Below, piece by piece: positions 17,386-26,264 of a stretch of DNA of 64,000 nucleotides (its first letter is position 1; the number at the start of each line of letters is the position of its first letter). Origin of the DNA: Lachnospiraceae bacterium (GTDB lineage: Bacteria; Bacillota; Clostridia; Lachnospirales; Lachnospiraceae); the NCBI GenBank assembly GCA_022800815.1, contig JAAWRC010000001.1, positions 124,001 through 188,000 on the forward strand. The letters run 5' to 3'. Under the pieces are notes generated by a model. It saw only the letters and a list, made by a program, of their open reading frames with translations. It made no database searches and had not been told where the DNA came from. The position numbers and the translations under genes were made by a program.

Positions 17386-18177
17386 ATGTATCAGGGATTT
17401 TACAATCTCGTGTCGGGGATGCTGACCCAGAGCAGAAACCTGAACGTGATCAGCAACAACATGGTGAACGTGCAGACGCCCGGTTACAAAAACGATACGA
17501 TGGTGGCGACCACCTTCCAGGAGGAGATGTTCAGGAGAAGCGGAAGATGGGGAAACAGTGCCGATCAGGATCTGATCACCAGGTCCAAGATCGTCACGGC
17601 CTCCGAGACATACGTGGATTATACGCAAGGTAACTACGACCCCACCGGGGGTATCTACGATTTCGCCCTGGCGGGAAACGGGTTTTTCTGCATCCGGACC
17701 AACGACGGACAGACCCGCTATACCAGGAACGGCTCCTTTGCCGTGGACCAGGACGGGTATCTGGTGCTCAATGACCAGGGCCGGGTGCTGGGGGCCAACG
17801 GACAGCCGATTCAGATCGGCAACGAGGAGTTTTCCGTGGATTCCAGGGGACGCATCACGGGCAGGAGCGTGACCTACGAAAACGGCCAGTCCCAGGTGAA
17901 CGTGCAGGATTTCGGTACCCTCAGGGTGGTGGATTTCGTGGATTACGACCAGCTCCACCGGGAGGACAACGGGCTCTTTTCCACCGACCAGGCGGCCCTC
18001 GCCGCCTCGGAGGACACCCAGGTGTTATGGCAGAACCTGGAGCATTCCAACGTGGACATGGTGGAGGAGATGACCTCCATGATGAGCTCCCAGAGGGCGC
18101 TCCAGAGTGCGGCGCAGATGCTTAAGATGTATGACAGGATCATGGAAAAATCATCCGTGGACATCGGAAGAGTATAA
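17386..18177 (+). CDS. flgF: Flagellar rod/hook-basal-body protein, FlgF/FlgG type (first copy)
   Basis: A distal-rod subunit exported by the flagellar apparatus. The 263-residue protein begins MYQGFYNLVSGMLTQSRNLNVISNNMVNVQTPGYKND, an N-terminal rod motif, and ends SNVDMVEEMTSMMSSQRALQSAAQMLKMYDRIM, the C-terminal basal-body motif. The frame is open to 17332, but ATG 17386 has AAGGAGGGG at ideal spacing and begins the conserved domain. The pair with the next gene corresponds to flgF-flgG (flhO-flhP in Bacillus). Assignment to FlgF rather than FlgG is by order only. Confidence 0.9.
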   Translation: MYQGFYNLVSGMLTQSRNLNVISNNMVNVQTPGYKNDTMVATTFQEEMFRRSGRWGNSADQDLITRSKIVTASETYVDYTQGNYDPTGGIYDFALAGNGFFCIRTNDGQTRYTRNGSFAVDQDGYLVLNDQGRVLGANGQPIQIGNEEFSVDSRGRITGRSVTYENGQSQVNVQDFGTLRVVDFVDYDQLHREDNGLFSTDQAALAASEDTQVLWQNLEHSNVDMVEEMTSMMSSQRALQSAAQMLKMYDRIMEKSSVDIGRV

Positions 18178-18188
18178 GGAGGAAGATC

Positions 18189-18941
18189 ATGAACAAATCC
18201 TTTTACGTGGGGGCCATCGGGGCGGCGCAGACCACCAAGCGTTTAAGCGTCATCGCAAACAACCTGGCCAACACCAACAATACCGGCTTCAAGCCGAAGA
18301 AAGTGGCTTTTTCCGAGCTGATCGAGTATAACATCAAGGAACCGGAGGAGGCGGTGACCAACCTGCAGGCGGGAGCCGGCACGAAGGTGGCCAGAACCTA
18401 TACCTCCTTTGAGCCGGGGGCCTTTCAGCAGTCCGGCTCGGACCTTGACTTTGCCATCGCGAAGAGGAATACCTTCTTCTCCGTCCAGGATCCGGAAACC
18501 GGGGACGTGAGCTATACCAGGGACGGGCATTTCCACCGGGCGCAGATGGAGGACGGCAATTTCTACCTGATGACCGATTCGGAAAAATACGTGCTGGATA
18601 CGGGCGGGCAGAGGATCCGGATGGAGAATCTGGAGGGTTCCGACACGGCGACGGAAGCCACCGTGCAGCGGATCGGACTTGTCACCTTCCAGTATCCCAG
18701 CCGTCTGCTGAGCCAGGAGGCCAATGAGTACGTCCCCTCCGACGCCGGGGTGCAGGCGATTCCCCTCGTGGAGGGCGAGCGGTCAAACGCCCTGGTGGGC
18801 GGGGCCCTGGAGGCTTCCGACACGGATATGGCGGAGGAATTTTCTCATGTGATCGAGGCGCAGCGGGCGTTCAGCTATGCGTTGCGCATGGTGACGACTT
18901 CTGATGAGATCATGTCCACGATCAACACGCTGCGGGGCTGA
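18189..18941 (+). CDS. flgG: Flagellar rod/hook-basal-body protein, FlgG type (second copy)
   Basis: The second distal-rod protein, 250 residues, starts 11 bp after its paralogue. It has the N-terminal motif VIANNLANTNNTGFKPKKVAFSEL and C-terminal ALEASDTDMAEEFSHVIEAQRAFSYALRMVTTSDEIMSTINTLRG. The middle D1 domain (ARTYTSFEPGAFQQSGSDLDFAI...) matches FlgF/FlgG rod proteins. A GGAGG ribosome binding site overlaps the end of the upstream gene. Together the two genes probably complete the rod below the FlgE hook. Confidence 0.93.
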   Translation: MNKSFYVGAIGAAQTTKRLSVIANNLANTNNTGFKPKKVAFSELIEYNIKEPEEAVTNLQAGAGTKVARTYTSFEPGAFQQSGSDLDFAIAKRNTFFSVQDPETGDVSYTRDGHFHRAQMEDGNFYLMTDSEKYVLDTGGQRIRMENLEGSDTATEATVQRIGLVTFQYPSRLLSQEANEYVPSDAGVQAIPLVEGERSNALVGGALEASDTDMAEEFSHVIEAQRAFSYALRMVTTSDEIMSTINTLRG

Positions 18942-18988
18942 TGAGGGACGGGACTGAATAGCCTGCGCAGGCAGAAAGAGAGGCATAC

Positions 18989-19606
18989 ATGAGAATTAAA
19001 AATTATGAGGATATGAACCTGCAGGAGCTGGACGTGATGCGTGAGATCAGCAGCATCGGTACCAGCCATGCGGCCACGGCCCTTTCCAAGCTTCTGCAGA
19101 AGGAGATCCGGATTTCCTTCCCCACCGTCAACATCTTAGGCTACAACGAGGCGCTTGTGCGGATTGGAAACGCAGAGCAGATCGTGGCGGCCACGCTGGT
19201 GAAGATGGACCATGAAGTGGAGGGGCTGATGCTGTTCCTGTTTGACATGGATTTTGCGGGAACGGTGTTGAAGACTCTTCTGGGGCAGGAGTACACCTGC
19301 TTTGAGGAGATGGACCAGCTGGCTTATTCCGCTCTGGAGGAAGTGGGAAACATCATCATCTGCTCCTACATCAATGCGTTTTCCAAGCTGGTGGACGTGG
19401 ACATCACGCTCTCGGTACCAAGCTCCACGGTCAACATGCTGGGTGGGATTTTGACCGTCCCCATTGCGGAATACGGCTATGAGACGGATAAATTGATGTA
19501 TTTTAATGCAGACTTCGTAATGGAAGGGAAGAAGCTTTCAGACTGGCTTCTTATGCTTCCGGATATCAAATCGCTGAACGCAATCTTAGGGAAACTAGGT
19601 GTCTGA
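18989..19606 (+). CDS. cheC: Chemotaxis CheY-P phosphatase CheC
   Basis: CheC dephosphorylates CheY-P and, with CheD, tunes receptor adaptation. The 205-residue protein has the pseudo-symmetric CheC fold. The second active site is intact, S114-x3-E118-x2-N121 (SALEEVGN). The first reads D15-x3-E19-x2-S22 (DVMREISS), with Ser where catalytic Asn is expected, so only one phosphatase centre looks functional. It is followed 2 bp later by cheD, the usual pairing. Confidence 0.95.
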   Translation: MRIKNYEDMNLQELDVMREISSIGTSHAATALSKLLQKEIRISFPTVNILGYNEALVRIGNAEQIVAATLVKMDHEVEGLMLFLFDMDFAGTVLKTLLGQEYTCFEEMDQLAYSALEEVGNIIICSYINAFSKLVDVDITLSVPSSTVNMLGGILTVPIAEYGYETDKLMYFNADFVMEGKKLSDWLLMLPDIKSLNAILGKLGV

Positions 19607-19608
19607 GA

Positions 19609-20091
19609 ATGGAAAAGGAACTAAAAGTAGGGATTGGTGATATGAAGCTTACCAGGGGGGAAGGACGTATCATTACATACGCCCTGGGTTCCTGTATCGG
19701 AATTTCCTTCTATGATCCGGCCATCAAGCTGGGTGCGCTTTTGCACATCATGCTGCCGGAGCGTCAGAGCCCTACGGACAGCAGTCTGTTCAAATATGCG
19801 GATACGGGGATTCAGGAGACGCTGAGAAAGCTCAGAGCCTTCGGCATGATGAAATCCCGTACCATCGTCAAGATCGCCGGAGGGGCGAAGATGTTTGCGA
19901 TTAAGGGTAATGCGAGCTTCGGCAACATCGGAGAGCGCAACGCCGCCAAGGTGAAGCAGATCCTCCGGGCGGAGGGGCTGCGCCTCGTGGCGGAGGACAC
20001 GGGAGGCACCTACGCCAGGACCATGGTGGTGGACGTGGCGACGGGCAAGGTGACCATCAAGTCCTTTGGGAAGCCGGAAAAATACCTGTAG
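19609..20091 (+). CDS. cheD: Chemoreceptor glutamine deamidase CheD
   Basis: CheD deamidates specific glutamines of chemoreceptors and activates CheC. The 160-residue protein carries the catalytic pair C29 (YALGSC) and H46 (GALLHIMLP), with the third catalytic position probably in the following polar loop, and the IVKIAGGAKMF and GNIGERNAAKVKQIL motifs of the family. It is placed immediately after cheC, with which CheD forms a heterodimer. Confidence 0.97.
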   Translation: MEKELKVGIGDMKLTRGEGRIITYALGSCIGISFYDPAIKLGALLHIMLPERQSPTDSSLFKYADTGIQETLRKLRAFGMMKSRTIVKIAGGAKMFAIKGNASFGNIGERNAAKVKQILRAEGLRLVAEDTGGTYARTMVVDVATGKVTIKSFGKPEKYL

Positions 20092-20108
20092 AGAGGAAGG
20101 GGAGCAAA

Positions 20109-21062
20109 ATGGTCGAGAACAATAAGAGCAACATCCTGCTGGAGTCAGGAACAAACGAGATTGAAGTGATGCGCTTTTCGGTGAGCGGAGAATTTTACGG
20201 AATCAACGTGGCGAAGGTGCAGGAGATCATTATGGCGGAGAAGGTGAAGCCGATGCCTCATTCCCATCCGGCCGTCGAGGGTATTTTCAAGCCCCGCGAG
20301 GAACTGATTACCGTGATCAACCTGGTGTACTACCTGTTCGGGGAGCACAGGGAGCACGGGGAGAAGGATCTGTTCATCATCACCAATTTCAACCGTATGA
20401 CGGTGGCCTTCCGGGTGGAGAGCATCGAGGGGATCAGCCGGATCTCCTGGGGCGACATCCAGAAGCCGGATAAGACCATCAGCAATGGCAACGAGGGAGT
20501 GGCCACCGGCATCGCCCAGTGCGAGGGCCAACTGGTGACGATCCTGGATTTCGAGAAGATCGTGGCGGAGATCGCTCCGGAGACGACGATCCAGGTTTCC
20601 GACGTGGAGAAGCTTGGCGCAAGGCCGATCTGCGAAAGCCCCATCGTCATCGCCGAGGACTCCATGCTCCTTCAGAAGATGATCGACGACTGCCTGGAGC
20701 GGGCGGGCTTTACCCATCTGATCAATTTCTCCAACGGCCAGGAGGCCTGGGATTACCTGCATTCCATCAAGCATGATTCTGACCTGTACGACAAGGTCAA
20801 TCTGGTCATCACGGATATCGAGATGCCCAAGATGGACGGCCACCGTCTGACGAAGCTGATCAAGGATGATCCCCGCCTGAGGCACCTTCCGGTCATCATC
20901 TTCTCGTCCCTGATCGACGAGCAGATGCGGATCAAGGGGAAGGAGCTGGGGGCGGACGAACAGATCGCCAAGCCGGAGATCGGACACCTGGTGGGCCTTC
21001 TGGACATGATGCTGTCCAAGTTCAACGAGCTTCGGCCGAAATTCGACGTTGCCGAGAAATGA
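20109..21062 (+). CDS. cheV: Chemotaxis coupling protein CheV (CheW domain plus receiver)
   Basis: CheV couples chemoreceptors to CheA and is regulated by phosphorylation of its receiver. The 317-residue protein has a CheW-like domain at about residues 15-155 (VMRFSVSGEFYGINVAKVQEI...FKPREELITVINL) and a receiver domain at about 178-310, with the phosphoacceptor Asp at about 236 (VITDIEMPKMDGH). Spacing to cheD is 17 bp. As no cheW or cheA is encoded nearby, CheV is the only visible link between receptors and kinase in this window. Confidence 0.96.
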   Translation: MVENNKSNILLESGTNEIEVMRFSVSGEFYGINVAKVQEIIMAEKVKPMPHSHPAVEGIFKPREELITVINLVYYLFGEHREHGEKDLFIITNFNRMTVAFRVESIEGISRISWGDIQKPDKTISNGNEGVATGIAQCEGQLVTILDFEKIVAEIAPETTIQVSDVEKLGARPICESPIVIAEDSMLLQKMIDDCLERAGFTHLINFSNGQEAWDYLHSIKHDSDLYDKVNLVITDIEMPKMDGHRLTKLIKDDPRLRHLPVIIFSSLIDEQMRIKGKELGADEQIAKPEIGHLVGLLDMMLSKFNELRPKFDVAEK

Positions 21063-21129
21063 CGTCCCGGATGTCGGCCGGTAACTGATTTTGGGAATGG
21101 ATATCCGGGACAATACAAGGGGGTACATT

Positions 21130-21906
21130 TTGGCTACTATCATTACGGTTTCAAATCAAAAGGGCGGCGTCGGAAAGACGACCACTTCGGCGGCTTTGGC
21201 CGCCGGAATCGCAGCCACGGGAAAGCGGGTCCTCGGAGTGGATTTGGATCCCCAGGGGAACCTGGGGTTCTGTCTGGGGCTGGAGCCATCCGACGCACCC
21301 ACGGTGCTGGATGCCCTGCAGGGAAAGGTGACGACGGCCGAGGCCGTGGGGCGGACGGATTACTGCGACATCCTGCCCTCTGACATTTCCCTCAGCAGCG
21401 GCGTGGAGCACGTGGCTACGGAGCATAAGGAGAGCATCCTCAAGAACACCCTGGCCCCCATCATCGGCCTTTATGATTATGTGGTCATTGACACGCCGCC
21501 GGCCCTTAACCTGCTGACGGTGAACGCCTACGTGGTCTCTGATTTTCTGATCATCCCCATGGGGACGGACATCATGAGCCTGGTGGGCCTGTCCCAGTTG
21601 AAGGAGACCATCGAGTCGGTGCAGGGTTCCCTGAATCCGAATCTGAAGGTCATGGGAATCCTTCTGACCCGCTTCAACAAGCGCACCCTTCTCGCAAGGG
21701 ACGTGCTGGAGATGGCCGGACAGCTGGCCAAGCAGATTGGGACGGTGGTTTTTGATACGAAAATACGAAACGGCGTTGCGATTGCGGAGGCGCCGGCCCA
21801 TGGAGAGAGTATTTTCGAATACAGTCCCCGTTCGGCGGCGGTGAAAGATTATCAGGATTTTCTGAAGGAAATCGCCGGGACGATCCATTTGAAGGAGGTA
21901 AGATAA
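21130..21906 (+). CDS. ParA/Soj-type partition ATPase in the chemotaxis operon
   Basis: A deviant Walker ATPase of the ParA/MinD superfamily, 258 residues. The Walker A loop KGGVGKTT is at residues 11-18, A' VDLDPQGNLG follows, and Walker B DYVVIDTPPALNLLT lies mid-protein. It resembles Soj/ParA rather than FlhG because it lacks the FlhG N-terminal activation helix and has the DPQGN motif. Start TTG 21130 is chosen because AAGGGGG precedes it by 7 bp; the upstream ATG 21091 lacks a good site. It directly follows cheV and precedes a ComFB-domain gene. A role in positioning flagella or chemoreceptor arrays is inferred from context. No parB is adjacent. Confidence 0.9.
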   Translation: MATIITVSNQKGGVGKTTTSAALAAGIAATGKRVLGVDLDPQGNLGFCLGLEPSDAPTVLDALQGKVTTAEAVGRTDYCDILPSDISLSSGVEHVATEHKESILKNTLAPIIGLYDYVVIDTPPALNLLTVNAYVVSDFLIIPMGTDIMSLVGLSQLKETIESVQGSLNPNLKVMGILLTRFNKRTLLARDVLEMAGQLAKQIGTVVFDTKIRNGVAIAEAPAHGESIFEYSPRSAAVKDYQDFLKEIAGTIHLKEVR

Positions 21907-21907
21907 A

Positions 21908-22603
21908 ATGGCGAAGAAGACAAATAAAACATCACACGTGTTGAATTTATTGACCAACGGGGCACCGGAGGGCGAGGAGGCAAAGGAGTCCCGGGGCGGG
22001 GCAAAGGAAGCGGGAGCGCCGGAGCCCCATGGCGTATCGCCGGAGAACAAGGTGATCGTCGTCAACGAGACCAGCGAGAACGAAAAGCTTTCCAACGAGA
22101 TCAAGAACCGCCTGGAGGCCCAGCTTGAGGCCGAGGTGGCCGAGAGCGCCGGGACCGTGGCCGCAAGTGCGGCGGACGAGGCCCCGGCGGAGCCGGAGCC
22201 GTCCCCGGAGGAAGCGTCAGCCCCCGCCGGGGAGGCTGTGGTTCCTGCCGAACCGGCTGTCAGGGAGGCGGAACCGGTCGTGACCGCCCCCGGTGCGTCG
22301 GAGGCACAGGAGCAGGAGCCGAAAAAGCGCGCCTACAACATGTTGAACGTCATGGAGCGCCTCCTCTCCGACATGGAGGGGGAGATGGAAAACGAGATGC
22401 GCCAGAACGGGGTCTGCATGTGCGACCGCTGCCGGGCCGACGTCCAGGCGCTGGTGCTCACCAACATGCCGGCCAAGTACGTCATCGTGGACAGCAGCAA
22501 CGCTTCGCCGATTCTCGGATATCACAAGAACCGTTACAAGATCGCAATGCTGACGGAAATCCTGAAGGCCTGCAGCAAGGTCAAGGAGGCACCGCGGCAT
22601 TAG
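21908..22603 (+). CDS. ComFB-domain protein paired with ParA
   Basis: A 231-residue protein with an Ala/Glu/Pro-rich disordered N-terminal half (about 1-135). Its compact C-terminal domain resembles ComFB (late competence protein family): NVMERLLSDMEGEMENEMRQ, then the metal-binding-like C170-x-C172-x2-C175 followed by DVQALVLTNMPAKYV. It starts 1 bp after parA stops, so the two are co-translated. ComFB-like domains have been linked to cyclic-dinucleotide signalling in some bacteria, but the function here is unknown. The long acidic N-terminal region would suit binding to a ParA partner (inference). Confidence 0.8.
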   Translation: MAKKTNKTSHVLNLLTNGAPEGEEAKESRGGAKEAGAPEPHGVSPENKVIVVNETSENEKLSNEIKNRLEAQLEAEVAESAGTVAASAADEAPAEPEPSPEEASAPAGEAVVPAEPAVREAEPVVTAPGASEAQEQEPKKRAYNMLNVMERLLSDMEGEMENEMRQNGVCMCDRCRADVQALVLTNMPAKYVIVDSSNASPILGYHKNRYKIAMLTEILKACSKVKEAPRH

Positions 22604-22625
22604 AAACGGGGGACTTTCCCCGAAA

Positions 22626-22681
22626 GACCGGCCCCTTTCCCTTCGGAAGCCGTTTCCGCATGGAAAGGGGCCGGTTTTTCT
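22626..22681 (+). terminator. Intrinsic terminator ending the long flagellar-chemotaxis operon
   Basis: ACCGGCCCCTTTCC at 22627-22640 is complementary to GGAAAGGGGCCGGT at 22662-22675, a 14-bp perfect stem, and a T-run (TTTTTC) follows. It lies 22 bp after the ComFB-domain gene and just before the fliD promoter. Confidence 0.93.
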
Positions 22682-22707
22682 TATGAATTCAGGGAAAACG
22701 CCGATAT
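22681..22707 (+). promoter_or_regulatory. Sigma-28-type promoter of the fliD block
   Basis: GCCGATAT at 22700-22707 equals the sigma-D/sigma-28 -10 consensus. TTAT at 22681-22684 lies 15 bp upstream. The same TTAT-N15-GCCGATA layout recurs in front of flgM (minus strand). The start of fliD is 60 bp downstream. Confidence 0.8.
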
Positions 22708-22766
22708 TTTACTTAGATAGAACAGTTATGTTGAAAAATAACAGGTTTCAGGAAAGGAGAATATAG

Positions 22767-25352
22767 ATGGCGAGCATATCAGGAACCACAAGCAGCTTGA
22801 GCGGTACTTTGCGCGGATTTGGCGGCATGGCGTCCGGCATTGACCGCGATTCCATTATCGAGCAGATGTCCATGGGGACGACCACGAAGATTCAGAACCA
22901 GAAGAATTCCATTACCAGCCTTACCTGGAAGCAGGAGGCGTTTCGGAGCATCATTGACAAGATTCTGGACCTGCAGGACAATTATCTTTCCTATGCGGCC
23001 ACCAGCAGCGTGACGGATGCGAACCTTTTCGCAAAAAGCGTGATTACGGCCAACGGGAACGAGAAGACCTCCAAGTATGTCAGCGTCAGCGGTTCCTCCG
23101 ACCTGCTGGAGTCCATGTCCGTGAAGGGCGTGGAGCAGCTTGCCACGGCGGCTAACGTGCAGTCGAGGGAGCTTGAGGAGGGAGCGATCGTGACCGGCAT
23201 GAGTTTTTCCGACCAGCCGCAGAATTCGAACCTGAACGGGACGAAGCTGGTGTTCGGTTATTACGGGGCCGAGTCGGGGAAGGATGCGGGCAAGTTTTAT
23301 GAGAAGGGAACCTTTACCTTCCCGTCTTCTTATAAGGACGAAAACAACAAGACGGTGAACATCGATTACATGACGGACGACCTGGGTAAGCTCGCCGGAC
23401 AGCTGAACAAGTCCATCGAGATGAACAAGTTCAAGCTCTCCGACGACGTGACCGTTCAGTTCAGGGCCAGCGCCGATGGCAACAACCTGGAGATGTTCTA
23501 TGCGAAAGTCAGCGGCGGGGATTCGAATTTCAAGATTGACGCCAGCAAGGAAGGCCAGGACGCTGCGGCGAAGATTGCGGCGGACAACAGATTCGTGATC
23601 CGGAGCAATTCCTCCGCCCTGGGCGCACTGGGGTTTGACAAGGCGAAGGACGGTGCGGAGCTGGATGCCTCCAAGGGATACAGCCTGGGCGATTACAACA
23701 GCCACATCACGAGCACCAAGGACAAATACATCCACACCTATGACAATATGGCGGCCTATCTGAAGGGCAGGAAGTTCACGGTCAGCTACGGCGGCCAGAG
23801 CAAGCAGGTGGAGCTAATCAGCAATGAGGATGCGGCGGAGTTAGCCAAGGCCCAGAAAAATGGCGAGGACGTGGATAAGCTCTTTGCAGAAAAGATGCAG
23901 AAGCATCTGGACCAGGCCTTCGGCTCGGGAAAGATCAAGGTCGATTTTCTCGAGGATGATGCGGACCCCAAGGGCAGGAAAATCACCTTCGCCAATGCAA
24001 AGGACGACGGGACGACCCTCACGGTGACTTCCAGCGATTATGCGGTCAGGAAGGAAACCGGCCTGGATAAGATGAGTTCCAACAAGGTCAGCCTGGACAG
24101 CAGCCTGTATGAGAACCGCACCAGGTTTGGGTTTGACGAAAACCTTAAAAAGAGCGAATTTGCCGACAAGTTGAAAGATTTCACGATCAACGGGGTGAAG
24201 ATTAATGCGACGGCCGATATGTCGGTGAGCCAGCTCATGGCCAACATCAACTCCTCCAATGCGGGGGTGAAGGCCAGCTACTTAAGCGCCAGCAACAAGT
24301 TCACGCTGGTCAGCAAGGAGACCGGCTCCGGAAGGGACATCACGCTCGGGAGCGGTGCGGAAGGGATTTTCGGCGGCACGAGCACGGACGGCAAGGACGC
24401 TGTCATGTACGTGGATTACGGCACCGGGGCCGAGCGGATCGTCAGCTCCAGCAACACTTTCAACATGGACGGACTGAAGATCACCGTTTCCGGCGAGTTC
24501 GGGATTGAGAAGGATGCGGACGGCAAACTGCTGGCCTCGGACGGGAGCCTGTTGCTGAATGCGGACGGTACGCTGGCGGACAAGGGGAAGGCCCCCAAGT
24601 TTGACAACACCCATACCGTGACCTTTACCGCTTCCGCAGACGTGGATAAAGCGGTGGAGACGGTGAAGAAATTCCTGGAAGACTACAATGCCCTGGCGAA
24701 GGCGGTCAACACGGAGATCACCACGAAGCCGGACAAATCTTATGGCCCCCTGTCGGACGAACAGAAGGACGAGATGAACGAGACCTCCATTGAGAACTGG
24801 GAGAAAAAAGCGAAATCCGGACTTCTGTACAACAACGGTATCATGCGGGATCTGAGTCTGGATATTCAGAGCGTCCTGACCAAGGCTATGGGAAGCGGCA
24901 TTTCCTACGACGATCTGGAGGAGATCGGAATTACCATGTCCGATGATCCCTATGACGGAGGTACGCTGAAGTTCGATGAGAACAAATTCAAGTCGGCCAT
25001 GAATGACGACCCTGAGAAGGTGGGGAAGGTCTTTGCCGGGGACGGCGGATCAGGCAAGGGCCTGGGCAACATTGTCAATGACACCTTCAAACAGTATGCG
25101 ACCCGTTACAGCTATCTGAACGGTGGTTCCTATGGCCGTCTGGTGGAGGAAGCCGGTTCGGAGAAACTGGCTTTGTCCGTGCAGAACAACACCATTTATA
25201 AACAGTTAAAAGATATGCAGGACAGTCTGAGCAGTCTGCAGAGCAAATTAAAAACGGAACAGGACCGTTACATTCAGATGTTTACGACCATGGAGAAGGC
25301 GATCAGCAGTATGAACAGCCAGTCCAGTTACCTGTCGTCACTTATGGGCTGA
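22767..25352 (+). CDS. fliD: Flagellar filament cap protein FliD, enlarged
   Basis: FliD (HAP2) caps the filament and guides flagellin insertion. At 861 residues it is far longer than typical FliD (about 450-550). The N-terminal motif FGGMASGIDRDSIIEQM matches the conserved GLASGLDT region, and the C-terminal helices (about 630-861) carry FLEDYNALAKAVN, MRDLSLDIQSVL, DLEEIGITM and a coiled-coil end (LQSKLKTEQDRYIQMFTTMEKAISSMNSQSSYLSSLMG). The middle, about residues 100-610, is a long series of Asp/Lys/Ser-rich segments with several GDYNSH- or DGKLLASDGSLL-like turns, presumably extra surface-exposed domains. It has its own sigma-28-type promoter. Confidence 0.95.
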   Translation: MASISGTTSSLSGTLRGFGGMASGIDRDSIIEQMSMGTTTKIQNQKNSITSLTWKQEAFRSIIDKILDLQDNYLSYAATSSVTDANLFAKSVITANGNEKTSKYVSVSGSSDLLESMSVKGVEQLATAANVQSRELEEGAIVTGMSFSDQPQNSNLNGTKLVFGYYGAESGKDAGKFYEKGTFTFPSSYKDENNKTVNIDYMTDDLGKLAGQLNKSIEMNKFKLSDDVTVQFRASADGNNLEMFYAKVSGGDSNFKIDASKEGQDAAAKIAADNRFVIRSNSSALGALGFDKAKDGAELDASKGYSLGDYNSHITSTKDKYIHTYDNMAAYLKGRKFTVSYGGQSKQVELISNEDAAELAKAQKNGEDVDKLFAEKMQKHLDQAFGSGKIKVDFLEDDADPKGRKITFANAKDDGTTLTVTSSDYAVRKETGLDKMSSNKVSLDSSLYENRTRFGFDENLKKSEFADKLKDFTINGVKINATADMSVSQLMANINSSNAGVKASYLSASNKFTLVSKETGSGRDITLGSGAEGIFGGTSTDGKDAVMYVDYGTGAERIVSSSNTFNMDGLKITVSGEFGIEKDADGKLLASDGSLLLNADGTLADKGKAPKFDNTHTVTFTASADVDKAVETVKKFLEDYNALAKAVNTEITTKPDKSYGPLSDEQKDEMNETSIENWEKKAKSGLLYNNGIMRDLSLDIQSVLTKAMGSGISYDDLEEIGITMSDDPYDGGTLKFDENKFKSAMNDDPEKVGKVFAGDGGSGKGLGNIVNDTFKQYATRYSYLNGGSYGRLVEEAGSEKLALSVQNNTIYKQLKDMQDSLSSLQSKLKTEQDRYIQMFTTMEKAISSMNSQSSYLSSLMG

Positions 25353-25388
25353 TAAAACAGTCAGGACCTGGTTCCGGGAGGAAGCAAA

Positions 25389-25793
25389 ATGAATGGATAT
25401 CAGAAATATAAGGCACAAGGCATTTATTCCATGTCCGGTGCGGAATTGCTCCTGGTGCTGTACGACGAGGCGCTGAAGCGGATGCGGATGGCGGAGCACG
25501 CTTTGGAGGATAAGGACTACGGTGTGTTTGACAATTGCATTACCCGCACGGTCCGCATTGTCCGTTATCTGAACTCCATCCTGGATATGGAACAGCCGAT
25601 CAGTCAGGAGTTCCGCACGATCTACGAGTATTTGTTTTATGACTTGAGCGTGATTCGGGCCGGGAGAGAGCGGAGAAAAGAGGACATTGGACAGGTCATT
25701 CGGATCCTGTCGGAGTTTCGGGATGGATTTGAAGAGGCGGGCAAAAAGGTGCAGGAGATCCGCACCGTGACATCGAAGAGCGTTACTGGATAG
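25389..25793 (+). CDS. fliS: Flagellin export chaperone FliS
   Basis: FliS binds the C-terminus of flagellin and prevents premature polymerisation. The 134-residue all-helical protein begins MNGYQKYKAQGIYSMSGAELLLVLYDEALKRMRMAE, the hallmark FliS N-terminus (Y-x-x-x-x-I-x-T-A-x-P-x-x-L-x-x-x-L-Y-D-G/E-A). A four-helix pattern with DLSVIRAGRERRKEDIGQVIRIL follows. It lies 36 bp after fliD, the usual fliD-fliS order. Confidence 0.95.
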   Translation: MNGYQKYKAQGIYSMSGAELLLVLYDEALKRMRMAEHALEDKDYGVFDNCITRTVRIVRYLNSILDMEQPISQEFRTIYEYLFYDLSVIRAGRERRKEDIGQVIRILSEFRDGFEEAGKKVQEIRTVTSKSVTG

Positions 25794-25801
25794 GTGGGAC
25801 C

Positions 25802-26209
25802 ATGGCAGTGGATTTGGAACGGATGATGCTTCTTCTTCAAAAGCGTTACAACTATCTGAAACGAGTGGATGAATTGACGGATGAACTTCGGAGTGCCTTT
25901 GACAGGCACGACGAGGTTTCCGCTTCCCTGCTTCTGGATATGAGAGCAGAAGAGATTGCGGCGCTGGATAACTGTTCCGGGCAGATCTGGGATCTGGCCG
26001 GAGCGGGAAAGGCGGAGGCAAGAGAGGTCAGAAGACTGATGCATGATGATCCCTTTGCTGTTCCCGAAACGGATTGCTGGGAAGAGAATAAAATCTTTGA
26101 AGTGCGGCGAAAGACAGTCCGGCTACTGGAAGAGCTGCAGGAGAAAGACCGTCGCATGAATTTGAGTGCGGGGGGTGAGAGATCATACTATAGGACAAAA
26201 GAGAAATGA
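25802..26209 (+). CDS. Helical FliT/FlgN-like protein downstream of fliS
   Basis: A 135-residue charged, helical protein starting 8 bp after fliS. Firmicutes often encode the FliD chaperone FliT at this place; size, composition (Leu/Glu/Arg) and position fit a FliT-type export chaperone, but sequence similarity in this group is very low. Notable segments are LLLQKRYNYLKRVDELTDELRSAF and KIFEVRRKTVRLLEELQEKDRRMNL. The only support for function is operon context; it could instead be an unrelated helical protein. Confidence 0.7.
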   Translation: MAVDLERMMLLLQKRYNYLKRVDELTDELRSAFDRHDEVSASLLLDMRAEEIAALDNCSGQIWDLAGAGKAEAREVRRLMHDDPFAVPETDCWEENKIFEVRRKTVRLLEELQEKDRRMNLSAGGERSYYRTKEK

Positions 26210-26264
26210 TACCTTGAAAAGGTACTCTGTGATTGACAAATATCGGTGAAAGGAGGAAATCAAT

